64,000 nt of DNA from Chalciporus piperatus (GCA_038093975.1 JBBPTG010000040.1:62001-126000); one strand, 5' to 3'; positions 22,930-33,330 are shown, numbered from the stretch's first letter. Notes: generated by a model not told the origin, from the sequence alone. Program-made: numbers and translations.

Positions 22930-22975
22930 GTAATACTAAAAGTCCATTGGCACTGTCCCAGTGAGTAAACATCAT
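20800..22975. other. Second CpG-depleted island, inside KMT6
   Basis: From 21121 to 21480 no CpG occurs in 360 bases, and from 22381 to 22920 just one in 540. One line of exon 1 (20221-20280) has seven. The change falls between about 20760 and 20880, around the first intron. TpG and CpA are abundant, the pattern left by deamination of methylated CpG. Confidence 0.75.
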
Positions 22976-23097
22976 GAACGAGCAATAAGAATCCCAATGT
23001 ATGCTACCTTACAATCTCTAGGAGGATATACTACATATTCTGTGGTACATTATATCTCGGGGGTATGATGTTTGAACTGAAAAAACAGGATAAGCTT

Positions 23098-24817
23098 TCA
23101 AACAGGTACTACCTTTACTTCTGGGCGGCCATGAAATGGATGTCGCCACCCACATCTCCACTTTTCTGCACTATATACCCTCCCTTTTGCAGTGCTTGCA
23201 TTTCCACCGATATGGTCCATGATCAAACGTGAGGTGATCACCATGGACGGGTTCCTATTAGTGAACCAATTGCCCTCACTCGCTTCCTTCGAAACCAAGG
23301 TAGCGGGGCATAGTGGGTCCACCCCGAGAAGACAATCTTGGATAATGATATCTGCTGGACGACGTGGTAGTAAGGCCGGGAACGGTGAATTGGGAGAGGC
23401 GTGCAGACGAAGGGTATGTGCGAGAATCGGTAGTATTGTCTGGTGGATAATCAAACCACTGGCGGATAATCGTGTCAACGTCATATTTCGCAAAGGCAAC
23501 ACACGGAGCGCATGCAACGTACCTACCACCCGTCCCAACAAACCCTCCTGAGAGTCCCGGCCATTGGGGAGAGTTACTTCGTTCGCGCTCGAGTTCGTTC
23601 ATGACGCCGAGTATTCCGCTCCAGCCCCAATCTCCGCAGAGGGGGAAGTCGTCTTCGACAATCATAATCCATTCGGCTGCCATTGGGCCTTTCTCGATCG
23701 TCCATCTGAAAGCCTCTGCAAGGTGCAGGTACTGATTTTCACGCACGTCGGCATGCGTATCCTGATCAGCGTAGAATGTAATCGGTGAGTCTTTGAAGCG
23801 TTGTTGAGCGTGGGTGAAGGACGGGTGGGTAATCGGTCTGGCATGTGTAAAGACGGACAGTGACGTAGAGACGGAAACGTAGGGTAGGTACGAAGCGATT
23901 GTCTGTGCGAGAATAGAGTTTTCGTCGGAAGAGGATATGTCGTTTGGTCTAGGATATGAGAGGACGACGATTTCCAGAAAGGGAGCGCCATCCTTCAACG
24001 GAGAGGGTATCTCGAGAGTACGTTTGCTGGTCAGAGTTCCGGCTATGATGCTAGGCATCGGAAGGAGAGCGAGAGAGAGCAGGGCTATTTGAACGTCTGC
24101 GCGAAGATGTTTCAGGGAGGAGACTGGGTGAGCGTCATCGCCAAAATGGGAGTGTGCGGTTCCGGGTGCATGGTACTTGATGAGCAGGACACGCCAGATG
24201 TTAGCCAGCAGGGCCAAACCGATGGCCACAGCGTAGGTCCATGGGGATGCATCCAACCCAGCGAGAAGCGCACAGATGACTAGCATCAAGAGAGATTCGG
24301 TAACCTCCCACCTACGCCCTCTGAAATATTTGAGCAGCATATCGAAATCTGGACGCATCCCCGAAGCGAGAAAGTAAGTCACCAAGGCAGGTCCTAATCC
24401 ACTGCTCGACTCGTAGAGAGCCCAATGATTGAATAACCAAGGGTAGGCCCAGCCTACACTGCGAGACAAGACGAAGCCGATCAGGGTCCGAACAAGGCCG
24501 ACTGCGATCCACAGATAATAGGATGGCAGTATAGACTCTTTGGGGAGGGCGAAAAGCAGGGCGGCTTGGGTCAGACGCGAAAGAACACGGAAGATGGTAC
24601 TCGGGGATGCCCATGGTGCGAGAAGGAGCGGAACGAGGTCCTTTGAATAGATCACTTGAGGGGGCGCGAATTCGGAGAGTTGGAAAAGAGGGCTAGCGAA
24701 CGCAAGAGCGAGAGGAAGGACCAAACTTCCTGTGAAGATGGCATTGATTATGGAACTTTCCCTGTGTTGATTGATCCGAGACACCCTTCTGCCATGGCTC
24801 CGCGACGATTCGGACAT
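23098..24817 (-). CDS. Multi-pass membrane glycosyltransferase-like protein
   Basis: Read from the ATG at 24815-24817 (MSESSRSHGRR); the frame is open further upstream but without an ATG. The N-terminal half has several hydrophobic segments (INAIFTGSLVLPLALAFASP, LLMLVICALLAGLDASPW, ALLSLALLPMPSIIAGTL). The C-terminal half has the look of a GT-A glycosyltransferase: EIVVLSYPRP, then WIMIVEDDFPLCGDWGW with an EDD metal-binding motif. GGFVGTGG then joins across an intron (donor within TGG-tag-gtacgt) to SGLIIHQTILPILAH. The last exon gives ADIIIQDCLLGVDPLC and WRCGWRHPFHG. The layout resembles PGAP4/TMEM246, the GPI-glycan GalNAc transferase, but that link is an inference. About 550 residues. 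It converges on KMT6. Confidence 0.7.
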
Positions 24818-24892
24818 ACGATGAAGAAAGTCGACAACCTGCAAGTTTGGTATGTACGCATTCACTGACAAGCAACTGGCAAGGCAAGTTTC

Positions 24893-24926
24893 CACGACTC
24901 AACCCGGTTCACGACTCAACCCGGTT
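24893..24926. repeat. 17-bp tandem repeat, two copies
   Basis: The unit cacgactcaacccggtt occurs twice head to tail, just upstream of the glycosyltransferase-like gene. It could be a promoter element or a simple slip duplication. Confidence 0.85.
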
Positions 24927-25185
24927 CACATTCGAGTTGATGCGTTCGTTGAAAAGGCTTTTCCATCGAAAGCAGTGACACGGATGGGAAAGATTTTATT
25001 CTGTACTTTAGAGATTTGGATGGTTGGCTAACAGACGCAGTCCTTTCAACAGATTTATGCTCAGTTGTCGTGCTCATGAGCCCACTGCCGTCATGGCGAT
25101 CATGAAGTCAACATATGTACCAACTCGCGATCCTGACCTGGACGCGTTGGACGGCTTCGCACAAGAGGTGTAATACAGGTTTGTC

Positions 25186-25302
25186 AATTGCCTCCGTTCG
25201 CGAGGGGAATCGTGTTCATACTCCGCACCTGTCAAGGAGTCTAACAATACTCACTAAGCGGGAGCCTTAGGTGAATTGCCTCCGTTCGCGAGGGGAATCG
25301 TG
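25186..25302. repeat. 29-bp direct repeat pair
   Basis: An exact 29-base sequence beginning aattgcctccgttcgcgagg lies at 25186-25214 and again at 25274-25302, 59 bases apart. It is in the intergenic region before the questin-oxidase-like gene. Origin unknown; it could be a duplicated control element or part of a decayed repeat. Confidence 0.85.
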
Positions 25303-25435
25303 CCCGTGCGGTAGCAGCTGATGTCACCAATTCGGGCTCACTGAGTCACAGTGGCGGCAATGGCTTAAGCTCGTGCATTATAAATACTCGAGGCTGCTCG
25401 CCCAGAACTGCAGTTTTGGCACCACAGCTTCAGTC

Positions 25436-27163
25436 ATGTCGACCAACGAATTAACCACCCAACACAAATATGACCTACTGTTCCCAGAACCTTCGCTACC
25501 TCCCTCGCCCCTCTCTCCGCAGAGATTGCCAGGAGCCAACTTGGAGTCGCTCTCTGCTCTCCAGGAGGTTCTGAAGGAAAACCATGAGCAATATCATATC
25601 TTCTTCAATTACACGCGTTTCCACAAGTACGTTTTTCATCTCTTTCATCATTCTTGAATCTTGACATTATTCTCCCTGCGTGATCAGCCACATCACCCAT
25701 CGCGCGTTTGCGATCTATGCCTTGGGTGGATCTGCATCACTCATCAGAGATTATTATAAACTTGATCGCGGTAACCAGCGCCCCGCATTCGAGTCCCCTG
25801 AGCCTATCACCGAACAGAATTTCGTTGAGCACTTGAAAGACGAGAAGTAAGTCGATCTGTCTTTGCTTCAGAATCCCTCTGTTCACAGATATCGGAAGTT
25901 ACTACCAAGCCTATGCGGCATTCTTCAGCAAGCAACTCTTTGAGTTGGGCGCAGCAAAAACCCTCGAGAAGTTCGTTTTCTCTGAGGAATACAACTTCCA
26001 AAAGGGAAGAGATGCGTCCACTCAGCCAGAGATGCTGAACCGCTTGATGGAAGGAGTCGTTCACCCCATGATCCATGTTGGATATGGTGCTGAGTTCGGT
26101 ATGATGGGTATGCTTACAGAAGGTGTGTCTCGGGAACCATCACCGAAGCATGGATCCTAAAGAGTGATTTCAAGGTCTTGCTTTGGCCGCAGTTCAAGAT
26201 GTACACCATGGATTCATTCCGCAGTCTATCTTCGTCCCTTTGGTAGACCAGATCACAAACAACCTGTCATCTCTCGTCTTAGATTCGCCCCTTGATCCTT
26301 CCACCAAAATATCCAAGACGCGTGGTGTCCACGCATTCGACGTCATGGCACGCATGCTCAAAGATGACAGATTAAAGCCTAAAGTCGCTAGGGGTCTCGT
26401 CCATCAGTTTGCCGATACCCTCGCTGAACATGCCTCTGCAATCTGGAAGTATGCAGAGCAATGGACGATCGGTGCCAACCAGCCAGGTGAGATCGAGAAG
26501 AAGATGGAAGAATTGATCTGGTTGACCTCCGTGGTTCACGGAGTCGGGGGTTTCGAAAGCAATGGGTTCAAATCTGATTTCTTCCTGTGCGGCCCACTTA
26601 CATCTCACTCGAACGTTGACTGATCTTACATTGGTAGGATGCACCTGGTGACTTCGAGTCTCTTCCTCCCATCTTTGATAGCCTATCTTTCTCCACGCTC
26701 CCAGGCCCTTCTCTTGCGAGCGTATCTTGCCACAGTCCTGATGGTGTGGGTTGCGCGCGGCTGCCCGAGATTGAACATCAAGTCCTTCATGACCTCCGCT
26801 CCCCCTGAGCCTTCGGTCCCGACTACACCCACGCCCCAAACTGCTACAACCACAGAAACGACCGCGACTCCGAATCCCTTCCTCCCCATCTTGCAATCAG
26901 CAATCACTCATCCTCAAGATCATGTAGCCAAGATACAAAGAGCATTCGCTCATTTCGATACTCTCTACGGAAGACGGCCTGCGGGGTACTTCAAAGGCAC
27001 CGAATTGGAAGGTGCGGAACTATTGGACGGATCTTTGTTTTTGAGGAATGCATTGTTAACGGCTGATTATGTGGGATGGGTACGCGAGGGCGAGAAACTG
27101 AAAATGTTTGCCTTCGATGGATTTTATCCAGTGGATTTGATTTCGAGCCCGTCGGATGTGTAA
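25436..27163 (+). CDS. Questin-oxidase-like protein (DUF4243 family)
   Basis: The ATG at 25436-25438 opens MSTNELTTQHKYDLLFPEPS. The family hallmarks follow: a His-rich helical core with ENHEQYHIFFN, HNHITHRAFAIYALGGSA across an intron, and MEGVVHPMIHVGYGAEFG. Then come AAVQDVHHGFI and LIWLTSVVHGVGGFESN. The C-terminal domain has HPQDHVAKIQRAFAHFDTLY and LFLRNALLTADYVGW. The stop is at 27161-27163. Family members include enzymes that open the ring of questin in fungal aromatic polyketide pathways, but most homologues in basidiomycetes have no known substrate. About five introns; near 520 residues. No polyketide synthase is in this window, so a pathway role cannot be inferred. Confidence 0.8.
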
Positions 27164-27512
27164 TTACGGACTTGTAGGTCCTAGTTGTACTAGTAGGGTT
27201 GATCTACATATCGATCATTGTCTCCGCTCTCAGCGTAGAGTCTGAATCATTACACGCACGCCCATATTCCCTCCTCCGTGATTAATAGCATGCGGAAATG
27301 ACAACAAGTCGTGGGGCTGTGGCAGTGCAACGCGATACTCCTAGTCTGAAGTTGACGCGTTGACGATTCATTCTACCCTAACTCGACTGGAACCTGGAAA
27401 CGGTAAGTCTGCCAGTATCCGAGATTTGGAGATCGTGAAGCGATCTTTGCATTTTGCAGTCCCGAACTTGGCACGAGGCTCAGCGCGCCCACCTCACGGA
27501 ATACCTGCAGTA

Positions 27513-29477
27513 ATGGCAGTCAGCGAAATACTACCTGGCCATACAGACGCATTGGATGGCCAGGCGCGCATAGACCGAGAACTTGTAGACCTGGACCAGG
27601 CTATCTGCGAACACCGCAACCAGGCTCAAATATGTTCTCTGCAAAATCGGATGTGTTTGCTGCGCACTCAAAGGAATTCGCTCCTGCCCGTTTCTCTCCT
27701 TCCCCCAGAAGTTCTTGAAGTCATATTCATCTACTGGGCTCAAATCCACCACGACCTCAGGATCGAGAAAATAGATGGGATCGCACCCACGGTCCACGAG
27801 ACCGAATCCACGACAGATGAAGCCGAGTCGATGGCAGAGGGGACCGAGTCACTGTCGGATGGGGTGGAAGAGCAGATGGATGGGGCTCCCATGTGGGTCA
27901 ACGTTTCACACGTTTGTCGTTATTGGAGGAACGTCGCGTTGAACTGCCCGGCTCTCTGGTCTTACATCTCACCGGCATCACAGCGCTGGATCCAGGAGAT
28001 GCTTTCGAGGTCGAAAACAGCACCATTGAAAATTCGCTTCGAATGGACAGTCATGGATTCAAACGCGCTCGATGTTCTGAAGGAGCTGCTGGCTCATACT
28101 GAACGTATCCAAGAGCTATGGCTAGACGTTCCACACCACGATATCAAGAAGGTTGTTCCCATGTTGTCATCTCCGGCTCCTCTTCTGCAATCATTGGAGA
28201 TCCATTTACTTTCGAGTCACCAACCCCACGAGCACTATGCCATTCAACTTTTCGGTGGTGTTACTCCGGCTCTTCATCGATTGGAGCTGGATCGATACTT
28301 TGAACCACGAGCTCCGGCAATCGGCACCCTGACGACCCTCATACTGTCCTATTTGGATCTTCCAAACAAACCGACGCCTTTCCAGCTTCACGTCCTACTA
28401 TCTTCCATGCCAAACCTTGTCCATTTAGGCCTCCGCAGTGCCCTCGCCCCATCTCGCGACGAGCTTGCTACACAACCCACCTGTGACTCACAGAATACAC
28501 AATTACCTCATCTCTTGCGACTGTCTATCTGCGAACCATTGTCGGAAGTGATCAGGTTTCTCACCTGTCTCGATATTCCGCCCCAGACCGAGGTCAGGAT
28601 TGACGCCCACCGTGTGGTCCCCCAAGATTGGATGACATTCCGCACGTTCCTTCTGCAAAGGCTTTTCACATCCAGATATTGCCCACCATGTTCCACAGCG
28701 GTTGAAGTTCAGGACACCATGACGCACATTGTCTTCAGCGGGTCCGAAAAAGTTCATCACTACCTGTATTCGGATTCGCCGGATTGGGATTGCAATATCC
28801 CACTGAAAATCAAGGTATCCTACCGATTAATGGGCGACCATTGGGGCTTCATACGAGACGTTATACAAGGCACGGATAACAGTGGGATTTTAGCAGGTCT
28901 CCACAGCATCTCTGTTACGCTCATGGACGAGGATGAAGACTGGAACCGATCCTTGAATTCCTTGGAGTTGCTTTTCGGTCTCCTTCCCAACTTACGCTAT
29001 ATCGACATAATCAGCACCAATGTCCAGTTAGGGTGCCTGTTTTCATCTCTCTCCCATACCCCTCATCATCAACATCAATACACTACCCTTGGCCAACTCT
29101 CGGGGGAGACGCTCACGTCCGCTTTGGAGGAGTTGGTCATACGTCGGTGTGAATTCACTGATGAAGAACCGGAACTTGACTGGTGTCCTGGTGATGTCAT
29201 GGACCTCTACGACGCCCTCGCCGTACGCAAAGAGAAAGGGCTTACTCCCATTCGACTTGCTCTTATCGAATGCCGCAATGTGTTCAAAGATGATGTGGCG
29301 AGGTTGAAGGATGTGGCTGCCGAGGTCACTTGGGATGGGATCGAAGAAAAGGGAAGTCGGAGTGACACTGACAGCGAGGGGTCCTCGTACGAGTACATGA
29401 GCGAGAGTGAGGACTCGTCAGTGGATGACTCGGAGCTGAACGGAGATTCTGAAAGCGACGAGGAGGGTGAGGATTAG
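27513..29477 (+). CDS. F-box/LRR-like protein A1
   Basis: F-box proteins recruit substrates to SCF ubiquitin ligases. The ATG at 27513 gives MAVSEILPGHTDALDGQARI, a short coiled region (ICSLQNRMCLLRTQRNSLLP), then the F-box: SLLPPEVLEVIFIYWAQIHH. An acidic Glu/Ser linker interrupts it before WVNVSHVCRYWRNVALNCPA. The rest has LRR-like units (LLQSLEIH, LTTLILSYLDLPN, ALEELVIRRC) and an acidic tail ending in ESDEEGED. About 654 residues. The frame runs upstream past an apparent 5'-UTR intron (27401-27460), so this ATG was chosen because it matches A3. It is the one intact A copy within the inverted arms. The target protein is unknown. Confidence 0.82.
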   Translation: MAVSEILPGHTDALDGQARIDRELVDLDQAICEHRNQAQICSLQNRMCLLRTQRNSLLPVSLLPPEVLEVIFIYWAQIHHDLRIEKIDGIAPTVHETESTTDEAESMAEGTESLSDGVEEQMDGAPMWVNVSHVCRYWRNVALNCPALWSYISPASQRWIQEMLSRSKTAPLKIRFEWTVMDSNALDVLKELLAHTERIQELWLDVPHHDIKKVVPMLSSPAPLLQSLEIHLLSSHQPHEHYAIQLFGGVTPALHRLELDRYFEPRAPAIGTLTTLILSYLDLPNKPTPFQLHVLLSSMPNLVHLGLRSALAPSRDELATQPTCDSQNTQLPHLLRLSICEPLSEVIRFLTCLDIPPQTEVRIDAHRVVPQDWMTFRTFLLQRLFTSRYCPPCSTAVEVQDTMTHIVFSGSEKVHHYLYSDSPDWDCNIPLKIKVSYRLMGDHWGFIRDVIQGTDNSGILAGLHSISVTLMDEDEDWNRSLNSLELLFGLLPNLRYIDIISTNVQLGCLFSSLSHTPHHQHQYTTLGQLSGETLTSALEELVIRRCEFTDEEPELDWCPGDVMDLYDALAVRKEKGLTPIRLALIECRNVFKDDVARLKDVAAEVTWDGIEEKGSRSDTDSEGSSYEYMSESEDSSVDDSELNGDSESDEEGED

Positions 29478-29539
29478 GGAAAGGGTGCAGACACTGACGA
29501 AGTGACATGTAGGAGTGTACTGATAGAATAAAATCAACG

Positions 29540-29985
29540 GGGCATGTGTCAATGGATTACATCGACCGTTGTCTATTCAGTTGACCTTTCCACTCAATTC
29601 GTCGAAGCTGAAGATCGATGACCGAGGGTACAAGACGAATTAACGATCAGGTCGAAACCACCCTGAACAGGACCAACACTTTAGGAGTAGAAATCACCGC
29701 AGGCAGAGTGAGGGTCGATACGAGAGCAATGAGACATCGGAATGCTGAACAGAATCTCCAACGGACCCACCTCCTTCCGTTAAGGATTCGCATCCATTGC
29801 TGTCGCACTGGTGATACCATGTCAACGTCGTATGCTCGTGCTACCTTGGTCATCGTAGCAAGCTTCACGGACGGGATCCTCGACACCGGGGTTTGGAATC
29901 AGACGACTCGAGAGAAAAGGCTCTATGGCCCATCGTAGATGGTTCTGAACAACCAACGGAGGTCAAAGGCAACGTCGATCATTCA
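29540..29985. other. Conserved intergenic block, copy 1
   Basis: Lies between A1 and B1. The same block occurs at 41470-41915 (reverse) and, more diverged, at 44290-44780 (reverse). Frames are open on both strands: 106 codons on plus (29618-29938) and 79 on minus (29647-29886). Whether either is translated is unclear. Confidence 0.6.
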
Positions 29986-30369
29986 GAAATACCACTTACC
30001 GTAACAACTTGAAATGACAACGCATATCATTTTCCTGAGCGTCTGATGTACGTTTTAAACGAGTAAAGGATGTCTTAGAGTCAGATGGTGGACCTTGGAC
30101 ATCTGGACCAAGTCTGGACAGTCTGGACTCGGGCGCGAGTGCAAGTTGGTGGTGGCAGTGTGAGTCTGACACTCCCCGACCGTGACTTCAATCAAGTTGA
30201 ATCAACTCGTACAGCGTATATAGTACCTGCCAGCTCTGAAGAGTCCCTTTCACTTCGTCCGCTCTGTTCAAACTTGGAAACGGTAAATTTCTTCTGTGAG
30301 TTTTGGAGAACGTCAAGTGACCTTTGCGCTTCGCAGTTCCGACCACACGACTGCCTGGCACCTCGCTAC

Positions 30370-32250
30370 ATGTCGACGCCTTTGGCAGGAGCGGTATTAC
30401 CCGGCAGTCCCAGTGCATTGGAGGCACAGACACTCATCGACCATCAGATCGCAAAGTTGCATCAGACTATCACCAACCTCCAGGCTCAATTACATGTCCT
30501 GCGCCGACAAAGAAATGAGCTCTCGCTCAGCTCTCGACTCCCTTCGGACATTCTCTCAACCATATTCATACAATGCGCGCAAATACATCACGAATCCATG
30601 ACAAAGCGAATGGGTGTGGTCCCTGAATGGGTCAACGTTTCGTACGTTTGCCGTCATTGGAGAGATGTCGCTCTGAACTGCCCAACTCTTTGGACCTATG
30701 TCTCCACAACATCGGAGGACTGGACAAACGTGCTTCTCTCGAGGTCAAAACAGGCGTCACTGAAAATTCGCTTCAGATGGACAATAGGCGACTCATGGCA
30801 GCTGCTACCTCTCCTGAAGCAAGTATTGAACCACACAGGACGTATCCAGGAACTTGATCTTAGGATTGAATCCGGTGACTCCGAGAGAGTTTTCTCCATG
30901 TTCACGTCGCCAGCTCCTCGCTTGCAATCCCTGGCCGTTGCTGTGCTCCCGGCTACATATACCCCGCATACTATGTGGCCATTTTTCAACGGTGTTGTTC
31001 CGGCTCTCCGTCGATTAGAGGTATCTAGGTGTGCGGTACCACGGATTACTTCAGCGCTCGGCAGCCTGACAACCCTCATTCTACATGATGCCGTTGATCT
31101 AAGAATATCCGAGTTCACAACTCTCCTATGTTCGATGCAGAGCCTGGTGCATCTAGAACTCCATGATGTCTTCTCAGGCTCTTGGCAAATCAGCAAGCTG
31201 GACGCCCATACTGTCGATCAATTACAGCTACCTCATCTCTTACGGCTCGTCATTGAAGAAGATTTGGTTGATATCATTGACCTTCTTTCCTGTCTCGATA
31301 TCTCATCGCAAACCGAGGTCAGGATACAGGCTTATCGACCAAGTGCCGAAGAGGATTGGACGTCATTCCGCTCGTTCCTCGTAAAAAGATTCTTCACATC
31401 TGGCGCTAAGACACCCTCTCGTGTTCGTGCCTTGATGATTGATTCTGGCATGGACTCGATGACGAAACTCATCTTCAGTCGATCTGAACCCACTGACTGG
31501 TTCCCGGAGCCGCCGCTGGATTGGGCCTGCAACATCCCACTTCAGATTACCCTCATCGATGATTTCAACCAGCCGGACCCCATACGACTCATACAGGATG
31601 CAGCTGATGGCGGGTTTTTGGCGGGTCTCCAAAGTGTCTCTGTTGCTGTTTGGGGAGACCGGGACGATTGTTCAACACTCGTGGAAGACGCCCTTTGTTT
31701 CCTCCCGGAGGTGCGGCATTTCAAATTCATTGGATCAAGCAATCTAGGATGCCTCTTTTCGTTTCTCTCTCTCTCCCCTCATCAGCGTAGAGAAGAAGAC
31801 ACCTCCTTCGCGAAACCTCTACCTCGGACATTCGCGCCTGGTTTGGAGGAGCTGGTGATTGATTCTGCTACATTTGACCATCGACACCAGAAGCCCGACC
31901 AGCACGGTGGTAGTGCCTCGAACCTGTACGAAGCCCTCGCGATTCGCAAAGAAAAGGGGTATGCTCTCAACCAGCTTACTCTCAGCAAATGTTGCAATCT
32001 GTTCAAGGACGACGTGACCAAGTTAAAGAGTCTGGTTACCGAGGTGGTTTGGGACGGGATTGAAACAGAACAGTTGCCTAATGGGGGTTGGTTGGGGCGT
32101 GACGAGGGGGATGTGGATTCTGAAGATGAGGGAGAGGGCAGCGATTTGTCGGAGAGTGCAGAAGATTTGTCGCAAGATGAGGGAGAGGGAGACGATTCGT
32201 CGGAAGACGAGGGAGGGGAAGATGATTCGTCGGAAAATGAAAATGACTGA
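30370..32250 (+). CDS. F-box/LRR-like protein B1
   Basis: The ATG at 30370 opens MSTPLAGAVLPGSPSALEAQ, then a coiled stretch (LHQTITNLQAQLHVLRRQRN). The F-box follows: LSSRLPSDILSTIFIQCAQI and WVNVSYVCRHWRDVALNCPT. LRR-like units come after (LQSLAVAVLPATYTP, SLTTLILHDAVDLR, LEELVIDSATFD), then an acidic Ser/Glu/Asp tail ending SENEND. About 626 residues in one coding exon, with an apparent 5'-UTR intron near 30283-30336. It is a paralogue of A1, sharing the F-box and layout, and nearly identical to B2. Two B copies with open frames suggest that the family is still in use. Confidence 0.82.
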   Translation: MSTPLAGAVLPGSPSALEAQTLIDHQIAKLHQTITNLQAQLHVLRRQRNELSLSSRLPSDILSTIFIQCAQIHHESMTKRMGVVPEWVNVSYVCRHWRDVALNCPTLWTYVSTTSEDWTNVLLSRSKQASLKIRFRWTIGDSWQLLPLLKQVLNHTGRIQELDLRIESGDSERVFSMFTSPAPRLQSLAVAVLPATYTPHTMWPFFNGVVPALRRLEVSRCAVPRITSALGSLTTLILHDAVDLRISEFTTLLCSMQSLVHLELHDVFSGSWQISKLDAHTVDQLQLPHLLRLVIEEDLVDIIDLLSCLDISSQTEVRIQAYRPSAEEDWTSFRSFLVKRFFTSGAKTPSRVRALMIDSGMDSMTKLIFSRSEPTDWFPEPPLDWACNIPLQITLIDDFNQPDPIRLIQDAADGGFLAGLQSVSVAVWGDRDDCSTLVEDALCFLPEVRHFKFIGSSNLGCLFSFLSLSPHQRREEDTSFAKPLPRTFAPGLEELVIDSATFDHRHQKPDQHGGSASNLYEALAIRKEKGYALNQLTLSKCCNLFKDDVTKLKSLVTEVVWDGIETEQLPNGGWLGRDEGDVDSEDEGEGSDLSESAEDLSQDEGEGDDSSEDEGGEDDSSENEND

Positions 32251-32491
32251 GAAGCGTTTGTTGGGCACTTTCAGAGTATGCGACAAATTGAACTGCAAAT
32301 ACGAGCCTACATTCGCCTTCTTCATCGTTCGTCTGACAGTCGCCAAGAATTTGTAGTCAGAACTATCCTAACAATCTATTGAAACCATGAGGGATCCATG
32401 ATATGCATTATACAATCGATTCCTAACACTAAATAATTACAACACGGATCGAAACCAATCTGTCAAGCCACATTCTATCAATCACCCACCC

Positions 32492-33032
32492 TCAAACGAC
32501 GGTCACGGTTTGATTCAGATATTCAGTGACTGGCACGTTAGATGCCTATACCCGTCGTCAGCTCCCAAATCCCATGTCAACGGATCCGAATACGCACCCC
32601 AACCGAGTACAAGTTGAGCACGGTCAAACAAGCCGCACCCGTTGGGAAGCTTGCTGGGATGGTAACGTTGAAATCCTGGTACCAGTTGTAGTACGTGTAC
32701 GTGTAGGTGCGTGGGGTGTACGGCCCGTCATAGAGAATGGTTCCCAAGTCTTCAGAAACGGGGAAGCACGCGCCCTCAGCGTAGCAGCTCTGCAAGCCGA
32801 TGACCAAGACAAAGTTGTCGATGCTATCAATGTAGTTCTGAAAATGTTCAGTGGGCGTCGGTGTATGACGAGTCACGCAAGGACTTGCCTGCATGCCGAT
32901 TTCCACAGTGACATTGGTACCAGGGGTCAAAGTGCTGTTGGCAGCGGGGAAGTTGATTGAGGTCAACTGCAGTTGAGCCAAAGCAGAGCCAACCAAGGCA
33001 GCGAGAGAAAGTGCAGCCTTTATCAAGGGCAT
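32492..33032 (-). CDS. Small secreted protein 1 (SSP1)
   Basis: The ATG at 33030-33032 begins a clear signal peptide, MPLIKAALSLAALVGSALAQ. The mature part has NFPAANSTLTPGTNVTVEIG and, across an intron, NYIDSIDNFVLVIGLQSCY. Then come CFPVSEDLGTILYDGPY and NWYQDFNVTIPASFPTGAA. The last exon reads ASNVPVTEYLNQTVTVV. About 145 residues with two cysteines in the mid part and several N-glycosylation sites. The first intron starts with GC (gcaagt) instead of GT. The strand-rich pattern recalls Kre9/KNH-type cell-wall domains, but I do not claim the family. A TATA box lies about 95 bases upstream. Function unknown; secretion is likely. Confidence 0.78.
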
Positions 33033-33123
33033 GGTAATCTAGGGAGTTTGTTAACAGACGCGAGGTGGTTAGATCCTGAGAGAAGGAATTTGTTCGGTGG
33101 TTGTTCTTTACTCATACTAGGTC

Positions 33124-33129
33124 TTTATA
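33124..33129 (-). promoter_or_regulatory. TATA box of SSP1
   Basis: tttata on plus, TATAAA on minus, within gggatataaag, 92-97 bases before the start codon. The same motif and spacing recur before SSP2 and SSP3. Confidence 0.7.
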
Positions 33130-33330
33130 TCCCTGTGGAATGAAAATCTCCGAGGGTCGTCAAATGTGGTGGGAGGATCAACGGCGTCTCAAAGATTCAC
33201 CAAAGACTTACCCATGCGGGCAGACCGTGAGGTATCAGCGCTCAGCGCTGATATCCGGATAAGTGGCGATTGTGGGCCCAGAACACGTTCGACCCCGCAT
33301 CAAGGGATGAGGAAGCGCAGTCTGATCATG

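Larger units (their letters stand above)
27330..33330. repeat. Left arm of a large inverted duplication
   Basis: This stretch (F-box A1, conserved block, F-box B1, secreted protein gene 1) recurs in reverse at about 38160-43830. Matching runs go through coding, intronic and intergenic sequence. The inner ends both carry cccacaatcg(c)-like sequence and a shared promoter; the outer ends both carry gacgcgttgacg. End points are estimates. Confidence 0.85.

Noticed and set aside
24818..24895. Longer N-terminus of the glycosyltransferase-like protein
   Set aside because: The frame is open upstream but starts with GTG; the first ATG in frame is at 24815-24817.
30085..30369. N-terminal extension of F-box B1 (and the like in B2 and A1)
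   Set aside because: The extra frame crosses an apparent 5'-UTR intron with GT-AG ends in all copies and has no motif. The later ATG, shared by the copies, was preferred.
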